Below, piece after piece: positions 34,417 to 41,892 of a DNA stretch of 64,000 nucleotides. The translations under genes were made by a program, and so were the position numbers. The stretch comes from CCY15215 sp039194995 (GTDB lineage: Bacteria; Cyanobacteriota; Cyanobacteriia; Cyanobacteriales; Spirulinaceae), in assembly GCA_039194995.1 (NCBI GenBank), contig JBCCVR010000005.1, positions 1 to 64,000 of the forward strand, given 5' to 3'. The notes beneath the pieces are model-generated. The model saw only the letters and a program-made list of their open reading frames with translations. It was not told where the DNA came from and did not search any database. Every line of letters starts with the position of its first letter. Position 1 is the first letter of the stretch.

Positions 34417-34444
34417 GATAACTGATAACTGATAACTGATAACT
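34417..34444 (+). repeat. Four GATAACT heptamers in front of the gpI-like gene
   Basis: Four perfect copies of the 7-bp unit GATAACT end four bases before the ATG at 34448, in the place where a ribosome-binding site would be. Confidence 0.95.
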
Positions 34445-34447
34445 GAA

Positions 34448-35524
34448 ATGAAAGCCAGCGAAATTCAACCCCTACGATTGCAAGTGAATTCCTTGCAAAT
34501 CCCCGAAAACACCGCGCAACCGATCGATGTAGTTTGGACGGATTCGGTGAAAGTCGGCTTGTTTGGGGCAGCAATGGGGGCTGTAACCGAAGATATTTGC
34601 GAGTTGGTTATCTATCCCGGAGACCCCTGCGAATTGCTGGTGAAATTGGAAAATCTCGGTGCCTACCCTTTGGTTTTAGATTTTGAGGTTGAGGGAGATT
34701 TTCCCCGGGATTGGTATCGCATCGGAGGAGAAGGTAACGAATTGCCCGTTGGCGGCAAAATGGAAATCGTGCTTTATTTCCAAATTGCCGACAATTATTT
34801 CGAGGATATTACCCCCCAAAATCGAGGCAAACCCCTAACTTTAGATTATCGCGGTCAAATTCAAGTCACTTATCATATCGGCTCGATGGCGGGAAAGCGC
34901 TATCAACAGTTTGCGGATTTTCAACTCTTCATCCGTCCTCGCAGCCTCTATATGAATTTCCTGCCGTCTATCTATCGGGAAATCGACCTCGTCTCTCGGC
35001 TGCTGAAAATTTTTGAAGAGGCCTTTGAACCAGATTTTAATGTTGCTTCGACCCTCTGGGCTTATTTCAATCCTCGCACGGCTTCCGAGAATATGCTTCC
35101 CTTTGTTGCCTATTGGGTGGGATGGGAATTAACCCCCATTCTGAGCCTGAAAAAGCAACGTGCCATGATTGCCAATGCTATTGAAATTTATCGCTGGCGC
35201 GGAACGCGACGGGGGTTGCGATTTTATTTGCACCTATTTACCGATTTGCCCCTCGACGAACACCTTCCCGAAGAAGAGAAGCATATCAGCATTCAAGAAC
35301 TGGGGGGACGGGGTTTTATCGTTGGCGAAGCTGAAATGGGACAGGATACCATTATGGGAGGCGGCCAACCTTTTCATTTTATCGTTCGCCTGCGTTATGA
35401 GGAGGAACTTCCCATTGAAGAACCCATAATTCGCAAGATAATCGATGAGGAAAAACCCGCTTTTTGTAGCTATGAATTATATCTAGAAAAAGAAGATAAT
35501 GCTCGAGTCAATGTTAGCGAATAA
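34448..35524 (+). CDS. gpI-like tail protein with N-terminal Ig-like domain
   Basis: The C-terminal half (about residues 165-358) matches phage tail protein I/Afp12-type proteins of injection-system baseplates: RSLYMNFLPSIYREID, LLKIFEEAFEP, ENMLPFVAYWVGWELTPILSLKKQRAMI and YRWRGTRRGLRFYLHLF. The N-terminal part (about 1-160) is different: it is an Ig-like beta sandwich, with YPGDPCELLVKLENLGAYPLVLDFEVEG followed by a second beta segment, and it resembles the Ig-like domains of the two membrane proteins encoded at 39518 and 41893. Ordinary gpI proteins lack this domain. It may therefore be the piece that docks the baseplate to a membrane scaffold. Confidence 0.82.
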   Translation: MKASEIQPLRLQVNSLQIPENTAQPIDVVWTDSVKVGLFGAAMGAVTEDICELVIYPGDPCELLVKLENLGAYPLVLDFEVEGDFPRDWYRIGGEGNELPVGGKMEIVLYFQIADNYFEDITPQNRGKPLTLDYRGQIQVTYHIGSMAGKRYQQFADFQLFIRPRSLYMNFLPSIYREIDLVSRLLKIFEEAFEPDFNVASTLWAYFNPRTASENMLPFVAYWVGWELTPILSLKKQRAMIANAIEIYRWRGTRRGLRFYLHLFTDLPLDEHLPEEEKHISIQELGGRGFIVGEAEMGQDTIMGGGQPFHFIVRLRYEEELPIEEPIIRKIIDEEKPAFCSYELYLEKEDNARVNVSE

Positions 35525-35926
35525 AAACTTTGCCAGAGAATATCTCAATTATGTTGTAATCTTTACATCCCTTCATGGAACTGCGATCGCGGAAAAGACA
35601 GGGTAGAATCAAAAAAAATAAGCAATTCTCTAGAAAGTAGTTCTTTTGAACTAAGTTACAAGAGAACGTAATGAAAGGGTTAAGTCCGATTTAATTTTCC
35701 CAAAAAAGAGGAGAGGAAAATTCTTGATTTCCCCGGTTCATTAATTTCTCTGGATCGTTGATTTTTCTGGGGAATTGGCAACTCCCAATTGCAAATGCAG
35801 AAAACCGCATTGAAGGCATCTCACCCGATGATTTCAATGGTAAGATTTTGTTGCTCCCACGTCTTCCCGTTCCGTTGTTGGTTCTTTGCTGTTTGACATT
35901 CTCTCGACCGTTTACTTGAATTACCG
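35525..35926. other. 402-bp gap inside the injection-system locus
   Basis: No gene was found between the gpI-like gene and the next. It has an 8-bp inverted repeat AATTTTCC/GGAAAATT (35693-35700 and 35715-35722) and a TTGACA (35893-35898) with a weak downstream hexamer, which could be a promoter for the second half of the locus. Nothing else is convincing. Confidence 0.4.
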
Positions 35927-37396
35927 ATGACACAGTATTGGTCTCCTCCATCTTGCCAACCGCTAAAGCGATTGCAAGTGTCCGATGGTTTATTAATGAA
36001 TGCCAAGCGATGGCGTTTGGCCCATCAATATCACCGCTTGCGCCAGAATTTACACTATCAATCCCTCAATCAACCCGGTATCGTTGAAGGCTTGGGAGTC
36101 AGCCCCATCGAAGCTCCCGAAGACGTGCGGGCTCAGTATCGCGATCGCCGTTGGTTGCAAATTCAACCCGGAATTGCCATCGATGTTTTCGGCAATCCCA
36201 TTATCGTGCCCCACCCGATCGAATTTCGCCTCGCCTCGGAAAATCGCTCTTCCAAAGCACTGACGGTTTATTTGGTCATTCGTTACGTGGATCCGGAAAA
36301 TCTCAGTCGCAAGCAATCCGGGGATTTAGTCGAGGAAACCTTCCGCATCGACGAGAAAACCGAGCCGCCAGCCGAAGCGGATGTCGAACTGTGTCGCTTG
36401 ATTTTATCCGGTAATGCTGGGGACAATGGCGTAATTTTACCCGTAGAGTTAACGCGCGCAGCGAATGTCTTTCAACCCCAATACGCTCAGCCCAATTTTT
36501 TATACCGCCAAACCGCCCGCTCCCGCCCTCAAACCCACATCGAAATTGCCGGCATCGAACATGCCAACACAGCCCCGGAAGGGGAAGAAAAACTCGCCCA
36601 ACTGAACGCCCTCGTCGAAACAGCCGAAGCCCTCAATTCTCCCATCTGCGGTGCGGGTCCCCTCACCTGGACGGAGTTGGTCAAACGGGGGGAAAAGAAA
36701 GGCGAAGAGAAGCAGAGGGACTTAAAACGATATCACCTGCTGTATTTCCCCTTACGCAGCGATCCCAGCTTGAGCGAAGCCGAAGAATTTGCTCTGCGGG
36801 ATTATGTGCGCTCGGGGGGGACGATTTTCGCCGATGTGGTGGGAGAACCCACGGATCTGATCGAAATCTTAAAAGTTCAGCGAGATTTGTATGGCGCGAT
36901 CGCGGAAACCGAGCGAGATGCAGATTTAGCCGCCTCCCGGGAGGAGGCGATCGACGAACTCAATGCCCTGCACCGAGAACTTTCGATGAAAGTTTCCCGC
37001 GTATTTCCCACCTTAGAGTTACTGGCGCAATATTCTCAAGGGCGCTTGGAATCCCTGATCGGTTCGAATCATCCCCTACAAACCCAACCGTTTTCCTTCT
37101 CCGCCCTGCCGATTATCAACAATAAACTAACGTATTTGGCCGTGGGCGGGGGTGTCGTGTTATCCATTGGCAATCTGTCTGGAGCATGGAAACCCGCGAT
37201 CGATCTGGTCTTATCGCGAGAAATCTCGCGATCGGCTCAAGAGTTGGGGCTGAATATTCTTTATTTTGCTTGGCGCAGACGACAATTGATGCAATGGCAA
37301 ACTTCAGCCTCGGCGGCGGATACGGGAATAGAAAATCTGGAAGTTACCCCCAAAGCCTTTTCCCATCCCTTCGACCTGACGAAAAAAGACCATTAA
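35927..37396 (+). CDS. Injection-system-associated protein with tail-hub-like N-terminus and DUF4159-like C-terminal part
   Basis: The 489-residue protein has two parts. The N-terminus (SDGLLMNAKRWRLAHQYHRLR, then IVEGLGV and QPGIAIDVFGNPIIVP) looks like a domain seen in contractile-injection loci, where it begins with a conserved helix-turn and a beta domain. The later part (about residues 264-310; KRYHLLYFPLRSDPSL, LRDYVRSGGTIFADVVG) resembles DUF4159/glutamine-amidotransferase-like folds, which lack obvious catalytic residues here. It ends with a basic C-terminus. No membrane segment. The function is unknown; its location within the locus suggests a structural or adaptor role. Confidence 0.6.
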   Translation: MTQYWSPPSCQPLKRLQVSDGLLMNAKRWRLAHQYHRLRQNLHYQSLNQPGIVEGLGVSPIEAPEDVRAQYRDRRWLQIQPGIAIDVFGNPIIVPHPIEFRLASENRSSKALTVYLVIRYVDPENLSRKQSGDLVEETFRIDEKTEPPAEADVELCRLILSGNAGDNGVILPVELTRAANVFQPQYAQPNFLYRQTARSRPQTHIEIAGIEHANTAPEGEEKLAQLNALVETAEALNSPICGAGPLTWTELVKRGEKKGEEKQRDLKRYHLLYFPLRSDPSLSEAEEFALRDYVRSGGTIFADVVGEPTDLIEILKVQRDLYGAIAETERDADLAASREEAIDELNALHRELSMKVSRVFPTLELLAQYSQGRLESLIGSNHPLQTQPFSFSALPIINNKLTYLAVGGGVVLSIGNLSGAWKPAIDLVLSREISRSAQELGLNILYFAWRRRQLMQWQTSASAADTGIENLEVTPKAFSHPFDLTKKDH

Positions 37397-37536
37397 AATT
37401 CGAATGTAACAGCCAAAGATCGGGCAAAATCGTTCGAGAAAAATGATTCGGGAAACAGCATCAAACCCAAACCCTACTAACGAGCTGCCAGTCGTCAAAC
37501 TTTCTTACTTAATTCGTCGCAGAATACAACTCCATT

Positions 37537-39456
37537 ATGCCCTTTTTATCTATTAACCGTACCATTCCCCTGCTCATTGTCAGTCCCATCCTCGCCTCTA
37601 TTGCCGTAACGGGATATCTCGGCTACTACAACGGACGCAAAGCCGTGGACGATCTCGCGCAAAAAATTAATTTACAGACCACGCGCGCGATCGAAGCCTA
37701 CTTGCAAGAATTTCTTAACGCGCCTCAAAACGTATTGACCTTCAATGAAGCCTATATTGAAAGTGCGGATATCGATATCAATGATTTTGACACCCTCAGA
37801 AGAATTTTTAATCAAATCGTTCCCCAAAAAGCGCGCGGATTTTCCTATGGTAACGAGCAAGGCGATTATATTGGCATTACGTTGGACGAAACCAATGATA
37901 AAGACTTAACACTCTGGTTGCGGAATAACTCTACCGTTCCCAATGTTCATTTCTATAACGTCCAACCCGGACAACCCGATCGCTTCACCGAAGCAACTCC
38001 CTTCGATCCTCGGATTCGCCCCTGGTATAAAAATGCCAAAGAAGCAGGCAGGGCAATGTGGAGTCCAGTCTACGCCTTTGCCGGAAGCGGCGTTTTAGGG
38101 ATGAGCGCTGCAATGCCAATTTTCGATAGCGACAATATCATGCAGGGGGTCTTCGTCACGGATGTCATTCTCAGCGATGTCAACGAGTTCTTAGAAAATC
38201 TCTACATTTCCCCTCGAGGAGAAGCCTTTATCGTCGAACAGAATGGTGCTGTGGTGGGCAACTCTTTAGGGGAGTCGCCTTTTCTGGTAGTGGACGGGGA
38301 ACAGGAACGAATGGACGTTCGCGATAGTCCTAACCCGCTAATGCGCGAAACCTCTCGATCTATATTTGCAAAAATTGACGATGGGAGTCTGACCCTCGAG
38401 GAAGATGAGTATTTTACCGACACGGCCAATAAGACCCGTCAATATATTGGGGTTATGCCCGTACGAGACGGGCGGGGCATTGAATGGCTGATTGTTGTTG
38501 CCATTCCCGAAACAGATTTTGCCCCCGTAATTCAGGCCAGCGTGCGCTCGACCCTAATCGTGGGGGGAATCATTTCCATCTTGGCGACCATCATGGGATT
38601 ATTGGCTGCTAAGTGGATTATCAATCCCATCCAATCCCTCAACTGGGCGGCAAAAGCCATCGAAGAAGACCGCTTTGAGCCGGCAACCCTAACCAAAGTC
38701 ACCCACCGTCAAGATGAAGTGGGAGAATTGGCGCGGGTTTTTGAAGGCATGGGGACTGTAATTAGTGCCAGTAAAGCCAGCCTCAAACAACAAATGTCGG
38801 AATTAGAAAGCCAAGTCGCCCAAGCCAAACGCCAGACTCGGGATACGCGGCGCTATGATTCCTCGAGCATTCGCGCCCTGCTAGAGCGATCGCGCCAAAT
38901 TCGCGATCGCCCCGAAGTCGAGACAAATCACAACGGTCGCAATCGCTTATTAGAGCAGTTAAAACAAGTCAGGTACTTTGCCAATTTTTCCGATGACAAA
39001 TTACAGCAATTGATTGCCTTGGGAAATCGACAAGTTTTAGAGAAAGATGCCATTCTTTTTCGCGAAGAAGAACCGGGAGAATCTTTCTATTTGATTCTGC
39101 AAGGTTCTGTCAAAGTTTACGTCGAACAACTGGATCGATTTCTCACCAATCTATCGGCAGGCGAGTTTTTTGGCGAACTGTCCTTGCTATTGGGGGTACC
39201 CCGCACGGCAACCGTGAAAGCATTAGAAGAAACCGCCTTGTTTGCCCTCGATCGCGAAGGCTTGCAAAATTTTCTCCAAGACTATCCCGAGATCGGTTCG
39301 GACATTGCTAAAAAACTTTGCGATCGTCAAGCCGAATTAGAAGAACGCAAGCAATTGCTCAAAGCCGCCGGAATTTTAGAGGACGAAGAAAGTTTTAACC
39401 AAAATCCCCTAAACTGGATACGCAACCGACTTTTTAATTCCCAGATTTCTTCTTAA
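37537..39456 (+). CDS. Cache-HAMP-cyclic-nucleotide-binding membrane sensor
   Basis: The 639-residue protein has a transmembrane helix at about residues 9-29, a large dCache-type extracytoplasmic domain (DPRIRPWYKNAKEAG, SAAMPIFDSDN), a second helix (about 338-360), HAMP (about 360-412), a helical coil and a C-terminal cyclic-nucleotide-binding domain (about 480-595; GESFYLILQGSVKVY, and the phosphate-binding cassette FFGELSLLLGVPRTATV with its Arg). No kinase, cyclase or methyl-accepting region is present. It appears to combine an external ligand with cAMP/cGMP levels. Its position between injection-system genes suggests a control role in that system, but this is inference. Confidence 0.85.
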   Translation: MPFLSINRTIPLLIVSPILASIAVTGYLGYYNGRKAVDDLAQKINLQTTRAIEAYLQEFLNAPQNVLTFNEAYIESADIDINDFDTLRRIFNQIVPQKARGFSYGNEQGDYIGITLDETNDKDLTLWLRNNSTVPNVHFYNVQPGQPDRFTEATPFDPRIRPWYKNAKEAGRAMWSPVYAFAGSGVLGMSAAMPIFDSDNIMQGVFVTDVILSDVNEFLENLYISPRGEAFIVEQNGAVVGNSLGESPFLVVDGEQERMDVRDSPNPLMRETSRSIFAKIDDGSLTLEEDEYFTDTANKTRQYIGVMPVRDGRGIEWLIVVAIPETDFAPVIQASVRSTLIVGGIISILATIMGLLAAKWIINPIQSLNWAAKAIEEDRFEPATLTKVTHRQDEVGELARVFEGMGTVISASKASLKQQMSELESQVAQAKRQTRDTRRYDSSSIRALLERSRQIRDRPEVETNHNGRNRLLEQLKQVRYFANFSDDKLQQLIALGNRQVLEKDAILFREEEPGESFYLILQGSVKVYVEQLDRFLTNLSAGEFFGELSLLLGVPRTATVKALEETALFALDREGLQNFLQDYPEIGSDIAKKLCDRQAELEERKQLLKAAGILEDEESFNQNPLNWIRNRLFNSQISS

Positions 39457-39517
39457 GTTGAATCAAAATCCGGGTGTTTTGCCTGTTTTTTCCGAATCGC
39501 TAATTTCTGGATAGAAC

Positions 39518-41746
39518 ATGAAAGAAAAAAGTGTAGAAACTTATATTTTTCCCAAAGAACTCACCTTTAAACCGGGAGACGAACCGGCCAGCTTTGAAAT
39601 CACGGCTGTCAATCAAAGCGAGCGCTTTGCCGGGTTTCAAATTGAGGTCAGCGCTGCCGGCTCTGACGAGGCGGGAGAACGCCGCAATTGGTATGCCATC
39701 AGTCCGGAAGTCAGCACGAAAAAACCCCCCGGAGATTCGACCAAATTTCAAGTGACGGTCATCGACACCCCCATCCCTGGTTTTGTGGGGTTAATGAACT
39801 TAACAGTGCGGATTTTTTCTTTAGATCTGCCCGACGAAGACCGGGAAATTTTGCGCTTGCACGTGGAACAGAGCGATCGCGCCATTCCCTTAGTGTTGGA
39901 GATGCCCGTCAAAGAGTTTATTGCCAAACCGGGGGAGCAACTCGATATTCCGGTGGAAGTCTTCAACCCCAGCCAATTGCCTGCTAAAGCGACCCTACGC
40001 TTGCAGGGATTGAATCCGAAGTGGTTGGAGCGCAACGTCGATAAACACTTGAATGTAGGGGCGGGAAAAGAGGTGGAAACCTTCTTTTCGTGTCAGTTGC
40101 CCCAAACCGTGGAAACTATCGCCCGGGTCTATCCCTTTAAAATCCAAGCCAGTCGCGGCAAAGCCCCCCCCACATTTATCGAAGCTACCTTGGAGGTTTC
40201 TCCCCAAGGGTCGATGACCTTTCACTGCAAGGATAAACTGCAACGCATTCCCGCAAAATGGACTTGGCTGCCGGGTTGGCACGCCCCTCCCGTTCAATTT
40301 CAACTGGACTTTGACAATCGTACCAATCTCGAACAGACCATTAGCTTGCAGCTCGAAGACGAGGAAAACCTGCCCCGCAAGACGGTCATCGAACTCGAAC
40401 CGCAAAGACTGGCTCTCTCTCCTGGCGATCGCAATTCAATGGACGTGACGGCACGGGCGCGTCGTCCCCTGTTGGGATTTGCCAGACAACTTGCCCTCAC
40501 GCTTCAAGCCGTTCCCGCCGATAATCGCTTGGGCAATACGACACCGGGGCGACAATTTCTCAAAGTTCGCGTTTCTCCCATCATTCCCCTCTGGTTGATC
40601 TTATTAGGCATTCCCCTTTTCCTGCGCTTGGCTTGGCAATTGTCCTATCTGAATCCGGAAAATCCTTGGTTCGGGCATCAAGCGGCCGTCAACTCCGTTG
40701 CCATCAACGGCGAAGGGAGTTCGGTGATAAGCGGTTCAAACGATCGCACCATTCGCATGTGGGATATTACGGGCTTCGGGCGCAATTTGATCAACCCGGA
40801 AGTCGGTATCGTAGGAGAAACCGATAAGGCCGTGCGGGTGGTTCGTTACAAGCCAGTAGACAACAATACCGTTGCAGCGGGTTTAGAAAATGGCGACATT
40901 CAACTGTGGGACTCCCTTTCGAGAATGCGCCTCCTCGATACATTTGTCTTCCGCAAAGACGATCGGGTTCTGGATCTGACCTTCACCCGAGACTCTCGCA
41001 ATCTCTTTAGCGCTCATGGCAGTGGCTTAGTTCTCAAATGGGATGTGGAATATACCCTCGAAGAACTGCAACAAGAAGATCGGCCGGACAAGCGCCCCAT
41101 CCAAGAGCAACAGATGGACTTTGCTGCCTACGCCTTGGAATTGGTGGACGCAGAAGACAATATCCTCGCCATTGCCGGACGTTTCAATCAATTGGTGCTG
41201 TGGAACATGAGAACGGATCAAACCCGCACCTTACCCTATGCTGAAGGCGGCAAAGACGACTATATTTTCAGTCTCGCCACCGCCGAGTTACGTCCGGGCA
41301 TGCTGGTCACGGCCGACAATCAGGGGGAAATTACCATTTGGAATTTAGAGACTTGCCTGTACAGTCCCCGCACCTGTCAAATTATCGATCGCTGGAACGA
41401 CGGTCACGGAGAACGTCCGGTGCGATCGGTTGACCTGACCCGGGATGGCTGCTATTTGGTCAGTGGCGGCGATGACGGCCGCATCGTTCTTTGGCCTCTC
41501 TCTCCCGATGGCTCTCGGGCGGGGGTTCAGTATCCCAATGGTATCGAACTGGCCCGTTCTCGTCCGGTGCAGGAAGGTTGGTTGTTTAAAAGAACGGTAG
41601 CTTATCCCAAAATCAACAGCGTTAACGTCCGACAGCGCAAAGACCAGCTTTATATTGCAAGCGGCAGCGACGATACCCAACTGCGAGTGAGTTATGCCGA
41701 TCGCTTGCCGGAATTGAGTTGCGATCGCGTTGCCCGATCGCAATGA
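39518..41746 (+). CDS. Ig-like / transmembrane / WD40-repeat protein
   Basis: The 742-residue protein has two to three Ig-like beta domains (about residues 1-350; FEITAVNQSERFAGFQIEV, GEQLDIPVEVFNPSQLPAKATLRL), a single transmembrane helix (about 355-375; IIPLWLILLGIPLFLRLAW), and WD40 repeats (about 387-742; HQAAVNSVAI, SGSNDRTIRMWDI, NGDIQLWDSL, GGDDGRIVLWPL). WD40 propellers are protein-binding platforms. There is no signal peptide, so the Ig part may be cytoplasmic and the propeller across the membrane, or the reverse. It sits between the sensor and another Ig-membrane protein in one operon-like series. Confidence 0.85.
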   Translation: MKEKSVETYIFPKELTFKPGDEPASFEITAVNQSERFAGFQIEVSAAGSDEAGERRNWYAISPEVSTKKPPGDSTKFQVTVIDTPIPGFVGLMNLTVRIFSLDLPDEDREILRLHVEQSDRAIPLVLEMPVKEFIAKPGEQLDIPVEVFNPSQLPAKATLRLQGLNPKWLERNVDKHLNVGAGKEVETFFSCQLPQTVETIARVYPFKIQASRGKAPPTFIEATLEVSPQGSMTFHCKDKLQRIPAKWTWLPGWHAPPVQFQLDFDNRTNLEQTISLQLEDEENLPRKTVIELEPQRLALSPGDRNSMDVTARARRPLLGFARQLALTLQAVPADNRLGNTTPGRQFLKVRVSPIIPLWLILLGIPLFLRLAWQLSYLNPENPWFGHQAAVNSVAINGEGSSVISGSNDRTIRMWDITGFGRNLINPEVGIVGETDKAVRVVRYKPVDNNTVAAGLENGDIQLWDSLSRMRLLDTFVFRKDDRVLDLTFTRDSRNLFSAHGSGLVLKWDVEYTLEELQQEDRPDKRPIQEQQMDFAAYALELVDAEDNILAIAGRFNQLVLWNMRTDQTRTLPYAEGGKDDYIFSLATAELRPGMLVTADNQGEITIWNLETCLYSPRTCQIIDRWNDGHGERPVRSVDLTRDGCYLVSGGDDGRIVLWPLSPDGSRAGVQYPNGIELARSRPVQEGWLFKRTVAYPKINSVNVRQRKDQLYIASGSDDTQLRVSYADRLPELSCDRVARSQ

Positions 41747-41859
41747 AATCATGAATAATAAACCGGCCCCCGACCAGACCCACCCCCCAACCCCCACCCA
41801 AGAGGGGGAGAGCCAGAGGGGAAGAGCAAGAAGAGAGAAACCAACACTTCGACTAACAA

Positions 41860-41887
41860 CCAATAACCAATAACCAATAACCAATAA
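41860..41887 (+). repeat. Four CCAATAA heptamers ahead of the Ig-membrane gene
   Basis: Four perfect copies of CCAATAA end five bases before the ATG at 41893, in the position of the ribosome-binding site. Confidence 0.95.
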
Positions 41888-41892
41888 CAAAA

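Noticed and set aside
37061..37100. tRNA-like GGTTCGAATC sequence
   Set aside because: It lies inside the coding region at 35927-37396 and has no cloverleaf around it.
41757..41860. Small ORF starting ATGAATAATAAACC between the WD40 and Ig-membrane genes
   Set aside because: The sequence is low-complexity C/A/G-rich with a hairpin-like CCCCC/GGGGG stretch and codes nothing recognisable.
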